In this document: one piece after another, positions 26,961 to 40,740 of the stretch
Position numbering within the stretch: position 1 is the first letter of the stretch
Layout of the letters: the number at the start of each line of letters is the position of its first letter
Assembly (NCBI GenBank): GCA_037039925.1
Contig: JAXRKP010000169.1
Location: forward strand, 256,501-320,500
Reading direction: 5' to 3'
Length of the DNA: 64,000 nt
DNA from: Doris montereyensis
Taxonomy: Eukaryota > Mollusca > Gastropoda > Nudibranchia > Dorididae
Notes under the pieces: generated by a model
Seen by the model: only the letters and a program-made list of their open reading frames with translations
The model's database searches: none
Told to the model about the DNA's origin: nothing
Program-made: the position numbers and the translations under genes

Positions 26961-28119
26961 CTGCGATACGCTGTGATAAAGAGCGATAAGGAGCGATAAA
27001 GAGTGATAAAGAGCGACAAAGAGCGATAAAGAGCGATAAAGATCGATAAAGAGCGATAGGCTGCGATAGGCTGCGATAAGCTGCGATAGGCGACGATAGT
27101 CTGCGGTAGGCTGCGATACGCTGTGATAAAGAGCGATGAAGAGCGATGAAGAGCGATAAAGAGCGATAAAAAGCGACAGGCTCCGATAAAGAGCGAAAAA
27201 GAGCAATAAAGATTGATAAAGAGCGATAAAGAGCGATAAAGAGCGATAGGCTGCGATATAGGCTGCGATAGGCTGCGATAAAGAGCGATAAAGAGCGCTA
27301 CAGAGCGATAAAGAGCGATAAAGAGCGATAAAGAGCGATAGGCTGTGACAGCCTGCGATAGGCTGCGATAGGCTGCGATAGGCTGCGGTAGGCTGCTATA
27401 GGCTGCGGTAGGCTGCGATAGGCTGCGATAGGCTGTGATAAATAGCGATAAGGAGCGATAAAAAGCGATAAAAAACGATAATGAGCGATAAAGAGCGATA
27501 GGTTCCGATAAAGAGCGATAGGCTGCGATAGGCTGTGATAGGCTGCGATAGGCTGCGATAGGCTGCGATAAAGAGCGATAAAGAGCGATAAAGAGCGATA
27601 ATGAGTGATAAAGAGCGATTAAGAACGATAAAGATCGATAAAGAACGATAAAGAACGATAAAGAGCGATAAAGAGCGATAAACAGCGATAAAGAGCGATA
27701 AAGAGCGATAAAGAGATATAAAGAGCGATAAAGAGCGATAAAGAGCGGTAGGCTGCGATAGACTGCGGTAGAGTGCGATAGGCTGCGGTAGGCTGCGATA
27801 GGCTGCGATAGGCTGTGATAAAGAGCGATGAGCGATAAAAAACGATAACGAGCGAGAAGATGCGATAGGCTCCGATAAAAAGCGATAGGCTGAGAAAGGC
27901 TGCGATAGGCTGCGATAGACTGCGATAAAGAGCGATAAAGAGCGATAGGCTGCGATAAACAGCGATAGGCTGCGATAAAGAGCAATAGGCTGCGATAAAG
28001 AGCATTAAAAAGCGATAAAGAGCGATAGGCTGCGATGAAGAGCGATAAAGAGCGATAAAGAGCGATAGGCTGCGATATACTGCGATAGGCTGCGATAGAC
28101 TGCGATAGGCTGCGATAGG

Positions 28120-31110
28120 CTGCGATAGGCTGCGGTAGGCTGCGATAGGCTGCGACAGGCTGTGATAAAAAGCGATAAGGAGCGATAAAAAGCGATAACG
28201 AGCGATAAAGAGCGATAGGCTCCGATGAAGAGCGATAGGCTCCGATAGGCTGTGATAGGCTGTGATAAAGAGCGATAAAGAACGATAAAAAGCGATAAAG
28301 AGCGATAGGCTGCGATAAACAGCGATAGACTGCGATAAAGAGCAATTGGCTGCGATAAAGAGCGATAAAGAGCGATAACGAGCAAAAAAGTGCGAGAAGG
28401 AACGATAAAAAGCGATAAAGAGCGATAAAGAGCGATAAAGAGCGATAAAGAACGATAAAGAGCGATAAAGAACGATAAAGAGCGATAAAGAGCGATGAAG
28501 AGCGATAAAGAGCGATGAAGAGCGATAAAGAGCGATAAACAGCTGCGATAGACTTCGATAAGCTGCGATAGGCTGCGATAAAGAGCGATAAAGAGCGATA
28601 AAGAGCATAAAGAGCGATAGGCTGTGATAAAGAGCTATAGGCTGCGATAGGCTGTGATAGGCTGCGATAGCTGCGATAGGCTGCGATAGGCTGCGATAGG
28701 TAAAGAGCGATAGGCTGCGAAAGGCTGCGATAGGATGCGAAAGGCTGCTGGCTGCGATACACTGTGATAAAGAGCAATAGGCTGCGATAAAGAACGATAA
28801 AGAGCGATAAAGAGCGAAAAACGCGAAAAAGAGCGATAAAAGCGTTAAAGAGCGATAAAGAGCGATAAAGAGCGATAAAGAGTGATAAAGAGCGATAAAG
28901 AACGATAAAAAGCGATAAAGAACGATAAAAAGCCATAAAAGCGATAAAGAGCGATAAAAAGCGATAAAGAACGATGAAGAGCGATAAAGAGCAATGAACA
29001 GCGATGAAGAGCGATAAGGAGCGATAAAGAGTGATAAAGAGCGATAGGCTGCGATAGGCTGACATAGACTTCGATAGGCTGCGATAGACTGCGATAAGCT
29101 GCGATAAGCGGCGATAGGCTGCGATAGGCTGCGATAGGCTGTGATAAAGAGCGATAAGGAGCGATAAAAGCGATAAAGAGGGACAGGCTCCGATAAAGAG
29201 CGAAAGACTGCGATAGGCTACGATAAAGAGCAATAAAGAGCGATAAAGAGCGATAAAGAGCGATAAAGAGCGATAGGCTGCGACAAAGGGCGAAAGGCTG
29301 CGATAAAGAGCGATAAAGAGCGATAAAGAGCGATTAAGAGCGATAAAGAGCGATAAAGAGCGATAAAGAGCGATAAAGAGCGATAAAGAGTGATAAAGAG
29401 AGATAAAGCGATAAAAACGATAAAAAACGATAAAAAGCGATAAAGAGCGATAAAAAGCGATAAAGAGTGATAAAGAGCGATAAAGAGCGATAAAGAGCGA
29501 TAAGCTGCGATAGACTTCGATAGGCTGCGATAGACTTTGATAGGCTGCGATAGGCTGCGATAGGCTGCGGTAGGCTGCAATACGCTGTGATAAAGAGCGA
29601 TAAGGAGCGATAAAGAGCGATAAAGGGCGACAGGCTGCCATAAAGAGCGAAAGGCTGCGATAAAGAGCGATACAAAGCAATAAAGAGCGATAAAGAGCGA
29701 TAACGACCGATAGGCTGCGATAACGAACGATAGGCTGCGATAAAGAGCAATAGGCTGCGATAAAGAGCGATAGGCTGCGATGAAGAGCGATAGGCTGCGA
29801 TAAAGAGCGTTAAAGAGCGATAAAGAGCGATAAAATGCGATCAAGAGCGATCAAGAGCGGTAAAGAGCGATAAAGAGCGATAAAGAGCGATAAAAGCGAT
29901 AAAGAGCGATAGGCTGCGATATGCTGCGAGAGGCTGCGATAAGCTGCGGTAGGCTGCGATAGGCTGCGGTAGACTGCGATAGGCTGCGATAGGCTGTGAT
30001 AAAGAGCTATAAGGAGCGATAAAAAGCGATAACGAGCGATAAAGAGCGATAGGCTCCGATAAAGAGCGATAAGCTGCGATAGGCTGCGATAAAGAGCGAT
30101 AAAGCGCGATAAAGAGCGATAGGCTGCGATAAACAGCAATAGGCTGCGATAAAGAGCATTAGGCTGCGATAAAGAGCGATAAAGAGCGACAAAGAGCGAA
30201 AAAGCGCAAAAGAAAACGATAAAAAGCGATAAAAAGCGATAAAGAGCGATAAAGTGCGATAAAGAGCGACAAACAGCCATAAAGAGCCATGAAGCGATAA
30301 AGAACGATAAAGAACGATAAAGCACGATAAACAGCGATAAAAAGCGATAAAGAGCGATAAAAAGCAATAAAAAGCGATAAAGAGCGATAGGGAACGATAA
30401 AGAGCGATAAAGAGCGATAAAAAGCGATAAACAGCGATAGGCTGCGATAGACTTCGATAGGCTGCGATAGGCTGCGATAGACTGCGATAAAGAGCGATAA
30501 AGAGCGATAAAGAGCATAAAGAGCGATAGGCTGTGATAAAGAGCGATAGGCTGCGATGAAGAGCGATAGGCTGCTAATAAAGAGCGATAGGCTGCGATAG
30601 GCTGCGATAGGCTGTGAAAGGCTGCGATAGGCTGCGATAGGCAGCGATAGGGAGTGATAGGGAGCCATAGGGAGCGATAGGGAGCGATAGGTAGCGATAA
30701 GCAGCCATAGGCAGCCATAGGCAGCCATAGACAGCCATAGGCAGCCATAGGCAGCCATAGGCGGCGATAAAGAGCGATAGGCTGCGATAGGGTGCAATAA
30801 GATGCGATAGGGTGCGATAGGGTGCGATAGGCGGCGATAGGGTGCGATAGGCTGCGATAGGCTGCGATAGGCTGCGATAGGTTGCAATAGGTTGTGAGAG
30901 GTTGCGATGGGTTGCGATAGGCTGCGATAGGCTGTGGTAGGCTGCGATAGGTTGCAAAAGGCTGCGAAAGGCTGCGATACGCTGTGATAATGAGCGATAA
31001 GGAGTGATAAAGAGCGATAAAGAGCGATAAAGAGCGACAAAGAGCGATAAAGAGCGATAAAGAGTGATAAAGAGAGTGATACAGAGCCATAGAGGCGATA
31101 AAGAGCGTTA
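28120..31110 (+). repeat. ~3.0-kb HOR segment, copy 2 (lacks one C cassette)
   Basis: This is the second copy of 22630-25860. The offset falls from about 5.58 kb (anchor GATAGACTTC/GATAAGCTGC) to about 5.36 kb (anchor ATACACTGTG), a net loss of about 220 bp exactly where copy 1 carries its C cassette at 23130-23370. The junction near 28700 reads GATAGG directly joined to TAAAGAGC. A second C cassette further right (30640-30975) is retained. Confidence 0.82.
30640..30975 (+). repeat. C-type cassette 6
   Basis: This matches 25380-25690 in order: GATAGGGAGT, CATAGGGAGC, GATAGGGAGC, a CATAGGCAGC run, GATAGGCGGC, A, B, a GATAGGGTGC run, GATAGGCGGC, GATAGGGTGC, B, then AATAGGTTGT/GAGAGGTTGC and GATGGGTTGC. 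The private GATGGGTTGC variant is shared by both copies. Confidence 0.85.
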
Positions 31111-31459
31111 AAGAGCGATAGGCAGCGATAGGCAGCGATAGGCTGCGATAGGCTGCGATAGGATGCGATAAAAAGCGATAAAGAGCGATAGCCTGCGATA
31201 AACAGCGATAGGCTGCGATAAAGAGCAATAAGCTGCGATAAAGAGCGATAAAGAGCGAAAAGCGCGAAAAGAGCGATAAAGAGCGATAACGAGCGATAGG
31301 CTGCGATGAAGAGCGATAAAGCGCGATAATGAGCGATAGGCTGAATTAGACTGCGATAGGCTGCGATAGACTGCGATAGGCTGCGATAGGCTGCGATAGG
31401 CTGCGATAGGCTGCGATAGGCTGCGATAGGCTGCGATAGCGATAGGCTGCGATACGCTG

Positions 31460-33065
31460 TGATAAAGAGCGATAAGGAGCGATAAAGAACGATAAAGAGC
31501 GATAAAGAACGATAAAAGCTATAAAGAGCGATAAAGAGCAATAGAGAGCGATAGAAAGCGATAAAGAGCGATAAAGAGCGATCAAGAGCGATCAAGAGCG
31601 CGATAGAGAGCGATAAAGAGCGATAGACTGCGAAAGGCTGCGATAGGCTGCGGTAGACTGCGATAGGCTGCGATAGGCTGCGACAGGCTGTGATAAAGAG
31701 CGATAAGGAGCGATAAAAAGCGATAAAGAGCGATAAAGAGCGATAGGCTCCGATAAAGAGCGACAGGCTGCGATAAGCTGCGATAGGCTGTGATAAAGAG
31801 CGATAAAGAGCGATAAAAAGCGATAAAGAGCGATAGGCTGCGATAAACAGCGATAGGCTGCGATAAAGAGCAATAGGCTGCGATAAAAGAGTGATAAAAA
31901 GCGATAAAGAGCAAAAAGCGCGAAAAAGAGCGATAAAGAGCGATAAAGAGCGATAAAGAGCGATAAAGAGCGATAACGAGCGATAAAGAACGATAAAGAG
32001 CGATGAAGAGCGATCGGCTGCGATAGACTTCGATAGGCTGCGATAGGCTGAGATAGGCTGCGATAGGCTGCGATAGGCTGCGGTAGGCTGCGATACGCCA
32101 GATAAAGAGCGATAAAGAGCGATAAAGAGCGATAAAGAGCGACAGGCTCCGATAAAGAGCGAAACGCTGCGAAAGGCTGCGATAAAGAGGCATAAAGAGC
32201 AATAAAGAGCGATAAAGAGCGATAAAGAGCGCTAGGCTGCGATAACGAGTGATAGGCTGCGATAAAGAGCGATAGGCTGCGATAAAGAGCGATAAAGTGC
32301 GATAAAGAGAGATAAAGAGCAATAAAGAGCGATAAAGAGCGATAAAGCGATAAAAAGCGATAAAGAGCGATCAAGAGTGATAAAATGAGCGATAAAGAGC
32401 GATAAAGAGCGATAAAGAGCGATAGGCTGCGATAGGCTGCGATAGGCTGCGATAGGCTGCGGTAGGCTGCGATAGGCTGTGATAAAGAGCGATAAGGAGC
32501 GATAACGAGCGATAAAGAGCGATAGGCTCCGATAAAGAGCGATAGGCTGTGATAGGCTGCGATAGGCTGCGATAAAGAGCGATAAAGAGCGATAAAGCGC
32601 GATCAAGAGCGATAGGCTGCGATAAACAGCGTTAGGCTGCGATAAAGAGCAATAGGCTGCGATAAAGTGCGATAAACAGCGATAAAAAGCGATAAAGCGC
32701 GATAACGAGCGATAGGCTGCGATAAACAGCGTTAGGCTGCGATAAAGAGCAATAGGCTGCGATAAAAAGCGATAAAGAGCGATAAAGAGCGATAAAGAGC
32801 GACGATAGCCTTCGATAAGCTGCGATAGGCTGCGATAGGCTGCGATAGGCTGCGATAAAGAGCGATAAAGAGCATAAAGAGCGATAAAGAGCGATAAAGA
32901 GATTGGCTGTGATAGGCTGCGATAGGCTGCGATAGCCTGCGATAGGCTGCGATAGGCTGCAATAGGCAGCGATAAAGAAGTGATAAATAGCCATAGGGAG
33001 CGATAGGGAGCGATAGGAACGATAAGTAGCCATAGGTTGCGAAAAGGCTTAGAAAGGCTGCGATA
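31460..33065 (+). repeat. HOR segment, paralogue of 60.69-62.29 kb
   Basis: This is collinear with 60690-62285 at a nearly constant 29.22-29.23 kb offset. Shared markers are AATAGAGAGC then GATAGAAAGC, paired GATCAAGAGC, GACAGGCTGT, GATAGGCTCC, GACAGGCTGC, GATAGACTTC, GCGTTAGGC elements, and GATAAGTAGC then CATAGGTTGC at the right end (33021/62253). The right third (about 32390-33065) occurs again at 36180-36850. This copy keeps 10-bp phase from about 32391 to 32800; the 60-62 kb copy has many small indels. Confidence 0.82.
32611..32765 (+). repeat. Local 100-bp direct repeat
   Basis: The monomer series GATAGGCTGC, GATAAACAGC, GTTAGGCTGC, GATAAAGAGC, AATAGGCTGC starts at 32611 and again at 32711, exactly ten monomers apart. 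The GTTAGGCTGC variant makes the pairing clear. Both copies of the pair are also visible in the paralogous segments near 36400-36550 and 61845-61980, so the duplication predates those copies. Confidence 0.85.
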
Positions 33066-33069
33066 CGCT

Positions 33070-36000
33070 GTGATAAAGAGCGATAAAGGAGCGATAAAGA
33101 TCGACAAAGGGCGATAAAGAGCGATAAAAGCGATAACGATAGCGATAAGATCAAAGGTTCGAATAAAGCGATAAAGAGCTGCGATAACGAGCTGCGATAG
33201 GCTGCGATAATAGAGCGATAAAGAGCGCTAAAGAGCGATAAAGAGCGATAGCGCGATAAAGAGCGAGCGATAAAGAGCGATAAAGAGCGATAAACAGTGA
33301 TAAAGAGCGATAAAGAACGATAAAGAGCGATAAAGATGATAAACAGCGATAAAGAGCGATAAAGAGATATAAAGAGCAAAAAGAGCGAAAAGAGCTGATA
33401 AAGAGCGATAAAGAGCGATAAAGAGCGGTAGGCTGCGATAGGCTGCGATAGGCTGCGATAGGCTGAGATAGCTGCGATAGGCAGCGATAGGCTGCGATAG
33501 GCTGCTGTAGGCTGCGATACGCTGTGATAAAGAGCGATAGGCTGCGATAAAAGCGATAGGTTGCGATAAAGAACGATAAAGAGCGATAAAGTGCGATAAA
33601 ATGCGATAAAGAGCGATAAAGAGCGATAAAGAGCGATAAAGAGCGATAAAGACTGATAAGGAGCGATAAAGAAAGGTGCGATAAAAAACGATAAAGAGCG
33701 ATAAAGAGCGATAGAAAGCGATGAAAAGCGATAAAAAGCGATAAAAAGCAATAAGGAGCGATAAAGAGCGATAAAGAGCAATACAGAGCGATAAAGAGCG
33801 ATAGGCTGCGATAGACTTCGATAGGCTGCAATAGGTTGCGATAGACTGCGATAGGCTGCGATAGGCTGCGATAGGCTGCGATAGGCTGCGATACGCTGTG
33901 ATAAAGCTGTGATAAAGAACGATAAAGAGTGATAAAGAGCGATAAAGAGTGACAGACTCCGATAAAGCTGCGATAAAGTTGCGATAAAGAGCGATAGGCT
34001 AAAGCGATATAAAAGAGCGATAAAGAGCGATAAGCTGCGATAAGAGCGATAAATAAAGAGCGATAAAGAGCGATAAAGAGCGATAGGCTGCGATAAAGAG
34101 CGATAAAGCGATAAAGAGCGATAAAAAGCAATAAAGAGCGATAAAGAGCGATAAAGAGCGATAAAAAGCGATAAAGAACGATAAAGAACGATAAAGGCGA
34201 TAAAGAGCGATAAAAAGCGATAAAAGCGATAAATAGCGATAAAGAGCGATAAAAAGCGATAAAGAGTGATAAAAGAGCGATGAAGAGCGATAAAGAGCGA
34301 TAAAGAGCGATAAAGAGCGATAAAGAACGATAGGCTGCGATAGAACTGCGATAGGCTGCGATAGGCTGCGATAGGCTGCGGTAGGCTCCGATAGGCTGCG
34401 ATAGGCTGCGATAGGCTGTGATAAAGAACGATGAAAAGCGAGCGATAAATAGCGATAAAAGTGATAAAGAGCATAAAGAGCGATAAAAAGTGATAAAGAG
34501 CCAAAGGCTGCGATAAAGAACGATAAAGCAGCAGCGATAAAGAGCGATAAAGAGATAAAGAGCGATAAAGAGCGATAAAGAGCGATAAAGAGCGATAAAG
34601 AGCGACAGGCTGCGATAAAGAGCGAAAAAGAGCGAGAGCGATAAAGAACGATAAAGTTAAAGAGCGACTGCTAAGAGCGATAGAGCGATAAGCGATAGGC
34701 TGTGATAAAGAGCGATAAAGAGTGATAAAGCGATAAAAAACGATAAAGAGCGATAAAGAGCGATAAAAGCGATAAGCTGCGATAAAGAGCGATAAAAGAG
34801 CAATAAGGCTGCGATAAAGGATAAAGAGCGATAAATAAAAGCGATAAAAAACGATAAAGAAAGATAAGGCGATTAAGAGCGATAAAGAGCGATAAAGAGC
34901 GATAAAGAGCGATAAAGAGCGATAAAGAGCGATAAAGAACGATAAAGAGCGATAAAGAGCGATAAAGAGCGATAAGCTGCGATAGGAACGCGTAAAGAAA
35001 GATAAGCTGCGATTAAAGCTGCGATAAAAGCGATAGGCTGCGATAGGCTGTGATGATAAAGAGCGATAAAAAGATATAAAGAGCGATAAAAAGCGAAAAA
35101 AGCGATAAAGAGTGGTAGACTGCGATAGGCTGCGATAAGCTGCGATAGGCTGCGATAGGCTGCGATAAAGCTGCGGTAGAGCGATAAAAGCGATAAAGCT
35201 GCGATAAAGGCTGTGATAAAGAGCGATAAAGAGCGATAAAAAGCGATAAAAAGCGATAACGAGCGATAAAGCATCAATAGGTTCGAATAAAAGAGCACTA
35301 AATAAAGAGCGATAAAGTGATAAAAAGCGATAAAGAACGATAGGCTGCGATAGGCTGGAGATAGGCTGCGATAGGCTGCGATAAAGAGCTGATAAAGCTG
35401 CGATAGGCTGAGCGATAAAGAGCGATAAGGAGCGATAAAGAACGATAAAGAGCGATAAAGTGATAAAGAGCGATAAAGAGCGATAAAGAACGATAAAGAG
35501 CGATAAAGCGATAAAGAGCGATAAAGGCGATAAAGAGCGATAAAGAGCGATAGGCTGCAAAAGAGCGATAAAGAGCGATAAAGCGATAAAGAGCGGTAGG
35601 CTGCGATAGGCTGCGATAGGCTGCGATAAAGGCTGAGATAGGCTGCGATAAAGAGCGATAAAAGCGATAAAGAGCGAAAAGCTGCGAAAAAGCTGCGATA
35701 GGCTGCGATAAAGAGCGATAAAGAGCGATAAAGAGCGATAACGAGCGATAAAGAACGATAAAGAGCGATGAAGAGCGATAAAGCTGCGATAACTTCAATA
35801 GAGCGCGATAGGCTGCGATAAAGAGCGATAAAGAGCGATAGGAGCGATAGGCTGCGATACGAGCGATAAAGAGCGATAAAGAGCGATAAAGAGCGATAGG
35901 CTGAAAGAGCGATAGGCTGCGATAAAGAGCTGCGAAACGCTGCGAAAGGCTGCGATAAAAGAGCGATAAAAGCGATAAAGAGCGATAATAAAGAGCGAAA

Positions 36001-39000
36001 GGCTGCGATAAAGAGTGCGATAAGGCTGATAAAGAGCAATAAAGAGCGATAAAAAGCGATGAGCGATAAAGCTGCGATAAACAGCGATAGGCTGCGATAA
36101 AGAGCAATAAAGTGCGATAAAGTGATAAAGAGCAATAAAGAGCGATAAAGAGCGATAAAAAGCGATAAAAAGCGATAAAGAGCGATCAAGAGTGATAAAG
36201 AGCGATAAAGAGCGATAAAGAGCGATAAAGGAGCGATAGGCTGCGATAGGCTGCGATAGGCTGAGATAGGCTGCGATAGGCTGTGATAAAGCTGCGATAA
36301 AGAGCTGCGATACGAGCGATAGGCTCGATAAAGAGCGATAATAGGCTGCGATAGGCTGCGATAAAGAGCGATAAAGAGCGATAAAGCTCGATCAAGAGCG
36401 ATAGGCTGCGATAAACAGCGTTAGGCTGCGATAAAGAGCAATAGGCTGCGATAAAGAGCGATAAACAGCGATAAAAAGCGATAAAAGCGCGATAACGAGC
36501 GATAGGCTGCGATAAAACAGCGTTAGGCTGCGATAAAGAGCAATAGGTGCGATAAAGCGATAAAGAGCGATAAAGAGCGATAAAGAGCGATGCGATAGCC
36601 TTCGATAAACTGCGATAGGCTGCGATAGGCTGCGATAGGCTGCGATAAAGAGCGATAAAGAGCATAAAGAGCGATAGGCTGTGATAGGCTTTGATTGGCT
36701 GTGATAGGCTGCGATAGGCTGCGATAGCCTGCGATAGGCTGCGATAGGCTGCGATAGGCAGCGATAGGAAGTATAGGGAGCCATAGGGAGCGATAGGGAG
36801 CGATAGGGAACGATAAGTAGCCATAGGTTGCGAAAGGCTTTATTAAAGGCTGCGATACGCTGTGATAAAGAGCGATAAAGAGCGATAAAGATCGACAAAG
36901 GGCGATAAAGAGCGATAAAGAGCGATAAAGAGCGATAGGCTGCGATAGGTTCGATAAAGAGCGATAGGCTGCGATAAAGAGCTGCGATAAACAGCGATAA
37001 AGAGCGATAAAGAGCGATAAAGAGCGATAGCGACAGCTCCGATAAAGAGCGAAAAAGAGCGATAAAGATTGATAAAGAGCGATAAAGCGATAAAGAGCGA
37101 TAAAGAGCGATAAAGAGCGATAGGCTGCGATAAAGAGATATAAAGAGCGATAAAGAGCGATAAAGAGCGATAAAGAGCGATAAAGAGCGATAAAGAGCGA
37201 TAAAGAGCGATAGGCTGTGATAGGCTGATAGGCTGCGATAGGCTGCGAAAGGCTGCGATAGCCTGCGATAGGAGCGATAGGCTGCGATAGGAGCGATAAA
37301 GAGTGATAAAGAGCGATAAAGAGCGATAAAATGATAAAGAGCGATAAGAGAGCGATAAAGAGCGATAAAGAGCGATAAAGCTGCGATAAAGCTGCGATAA
37401 AGAGCGATAAGGACGATAAAGAGCGATAAAGAACGATAAAGAGCGATAAAGAGCGATAAGGAGCGATAAAGATCGATAAAGAGCGATAAAGAGCGATAAA
37501 GAGCCATAAAAAGCGATAAAGAGCGATAAAGAACGATAAAGAGCGATAAAGAGCGATAAAGAGCGATAAAGAGCGATAAAGAGCGATAAAGAGCGATAAA
37601 GCTGCGATAAAGAGCGATCAAGCTGCGATAAACTGCGATAGGCTGCGATAGGCTGCGATAGGCTGCGATAAACCGCGATAAAAAGCGATAAAAAGCGATA
37701 AAAAGCGATAAAGAGCGATAAAGATCAATAGGTTCGAATAAAGAGCGATAGGGAACGATAGGAAGCGATAGGCTGCGATAAAGAGCTGAGATAAAGAGCG
37801 ATAAAGCGATAAAGAGCGATAGGTTAAAGAGCGATAAAGAGCGATAAACAGTGATAAAGAGCGATAAAGAGAGATAAAGAGCGATAAAGAGCGATAGGAG
37901 ATGCGATAAAGGGTGCGATAGGGTGCGATAAAGAGGCGATAAAACGGTCGAAAGGGTGCGATAGGCTGCGAAAGGTTGAGATAGGATGCGATAAGATAGG
38001 CTGCGATAGGCTGCGATAGGGAGCGATAGGATAAAGAGCGATAGGCTGTGATAAAGAAGCGATAAAGAGTGATAAAGAACGATAAAAGCGCGATAAAGTG
38101 CGATAAAAGCGATAAAGAGCGATAAAGAGCGATAAAGAGCGATAAAGAGCGATAAAGATCGATAAAGAGCGATAAAGAACGATAAAAAGCGATAAAGAGC
38201 GATAAAGAGCGATAGGCTGCGATAAAAAGCGATAAACAGCGATAAAGAGTGATAAAAGCGATAAAGAGCGATAAACAGCGATGAAGAGCGATAGGAAACG
38301 ATAAAAGGCGATAAAAGCTGCAATAGGCTGCGATAAACTGCGATAAAGGCAATAAAGCGAAAAAGAGCGAAAGGCTGCGATAAGCTGCGATAGGAGTGAT
38401 ACGCTGTGATAAAGAGCGATAAAGAGCGATAAAGCAGCGATAAAGATAAAAAGCGACAGACTCCGATAAAGAGAGAAAGACAGCGATAGGTTGCGATAAA
38501 GAGCGATAAAGAGCGATAGCTGCGATAAAGAGCGATAAAATGATAAAGAGCGATAAGCTGATAACGAGCGATAAAGAGCGATAAAGAGCGATAAAGAGCG
38601 ATAAAGAGCGATAAAGAGCAATAAAGAGCGGATAAAAATAAAGCGATAGGCTGCGATAAAGAGCGATAAAGAGCGATAAAGAGCGATAAAGCGATAAAAG
38701 CGATAAAGATAACAGATAAAAAGCGATAAAGAACGATAAAGAACGATAAAGAGCGATAAAGAGCGATAAAGAGCGATAAAGAGAGATAAAGAGCGATTAA
38801 GAGCGATAAAGAACGATAAAGAGCGATAAAGAGTGATAAAGAGGATAAAGCGATAAAGAGCGATAAAGAGCGATAAAGAGCGATAGGCTGCGATAAAAGG
38901 GTGGTAGGCAGCGATAGGCTTCGAAGGCTGCGATAAAGCTGCGATAGGCTGCTATAAGCTGCGATAGGCTGCGATAGGCTGTGATAAAGAGCGATAAACG

Positions 39001-40740
39001 AGCGATAAAGAGCGAAAAGAGCGATAAAGAGCGATAAAGAGCGATAGGCTGCGATAAAGAGCGATAAGCTGCGATAGGCTGCGATAGGCTGCGAAGGCTG
39101 CGATAAAGAGCGAATAAAGAGCGATAGAGAGCGATAAAAAGCGATAAAGCGATAAAGAGCGATAAAGAGCGATAAAAGCGATAGGCTCCGATAAAGAGTG
39201 ATAAAGAGCGATAAAGAGCGATAAAGAGCGATAAAGAGCGATAAAGAGATATAAATAGCGATAAAGAGCGATAAAGAGCGATAAAGAGCGATAAAGAGAA
39301 TAAAAAGCGATAAAGAGCGATAAGAGCGAAAAAGAGCGCTAAAGAGCGATAAAGAGCGATAAAGAGCGAGGCTGCGATACGCTGATAAAGATAGGCTGCG
39401 ATAGGCTGCGATAGGCTGCGATAGGCTGCGATAGGCTGCGATAAAGTGCGATAAATAGCGATAAGGAGCGATAAAAGCGATAAAAAGCGATAAACAGCGA
39501 TAAAGAGAGAGAACGATAAAAAGCGATAAAGAGCGATAAAAAGCGATAAAAAGCGATAAAGAGCGATAAAGAGCGATAAAGCAATAAAGAGCGATAAAGA
39601 GCGATAGGCTGATAAAGAGCGATAATGCGCGATAAACTGTGATAAAGAGCGATAAAGAGCGATTAAGAACGATAAAGAGCGATAAAGAAAGATAAAGAGC
39701 GATAAAGAGCGATAAAGAGATATAAGAGCGATAAAAAGAGCGATAAAGAGCGATAAAGAGCGATAAAGAGCGATAAAGAGCGATAAAGAGCGCGATAGTG
39801 CGATAGGTTGCGATAGGCTGCGATAGGCTGCGATAGGCTGCGATAAGCTGCGAAAGGCTGCGATAGGCTGCGATAAAGAGCGATAGGCTGCGATAAAAAG
39901 ATAAAGAGCGATAAAGAGAGATAAAAAAGCGATAAAAAGCGATAAAGATAAAAAGCGATAAAGAGCGATAGAGTAGCGATAAAGAGCGATAAAGAGCGAT
40001 AAAGAACGATAAAAGCGATAAAGAGCGATAAAGAGCGAAAAAGACCGATAAGCTGCGATAAAGAGCGATAAAAAGCGATAAAGAGCGATAAAGAGCGATA
40101 AAGAGCGATAAAGAGCGATAAAGAGCGATAAACAGCGATAAAGAGCGATAAAGAACGATAAAGAACGCGATAAAGAGCGATAAAGAGCGATAAAAAGTGA
40201 TAAAGAGCGATAAAGAGCGATAAAGAGCGATAAAGAGCGATCCGATAAAGCGATAGGAGCGATAAGAGCGATAAAGAGCGATAAAGAGCGATAAAGAGCG
40301 ATAAGCTGCGATAACTTCGATAGGCTGCGATAGGCGATAGGCTGCGATAGGCTGCGATAGGCTGCGATAGGCTGCGATAAAAGCTCCTGATAAAGAGCGA
40401 TAAAGAGCGATAAAGAGCGATAAAGAGCGATAAAGAGCGACAGGCTCCGATAAAAAAAAGGCGAATAGGCTGCGATAAATAGCGATAAAGAGCAATAAAG
40501 AGCGATAAAGAGATAAAGAGTGATAGGCTGCGATAAAGAGCGATAAAGAGCGATAAAGACTGCGATAAAGAGCGATAAAGAGCGATAAAGAGCGATAAAG
40601 AGCGATAAAGAGCGATAAAGAGCGATAAAGAGCGATAAAGAGCGATAGGCTGTGATAAAAAGCAATAAAGAGCGATAAAGAGCGATAAAGAGCGATAAAG
40701 AGCGATAGACGATAAAGAGCGATAAAGAGCGATAAAGAGC
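33070..40740 (+). repeat. A-rich, weakly ordered array
   Basis: Type A and its one-base variants predominate, with short B runs and many truncated monomers. Visible landmarks are three GGTTCGAATA elements (33158, 35282, 37733), a partial copy of the 32.4-33.06 kb segment at 36180-36850, a small C patch at 37900-38035, and a segment near 33370-33970 that resembles 63400-64000 (shared GGCTGCTGTAGG near 33504 and 63525). No gene, RNA gene or regulatory element is recognisable. The array gives long continuous - strand frames here, which are not coding evidence. Confidence 0.85.
36180..36850 (+). repeat. Partial third copy of the 32.4-33.06 kb segment
   Basis: The offset from 32390-33065 is a steady 3.79 kb (GATAAGTAGC at 33021 and about 36812). 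It includes both GTTAGGCTGC markers and the short terminal C patch (GATAGGCAGC, CATAGGGAGC, GATAGGGAGC, GATAAGTAGC, CATAGGTTGC). The left two-thirds of the parent segment is absent. Confidence 0.78.
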
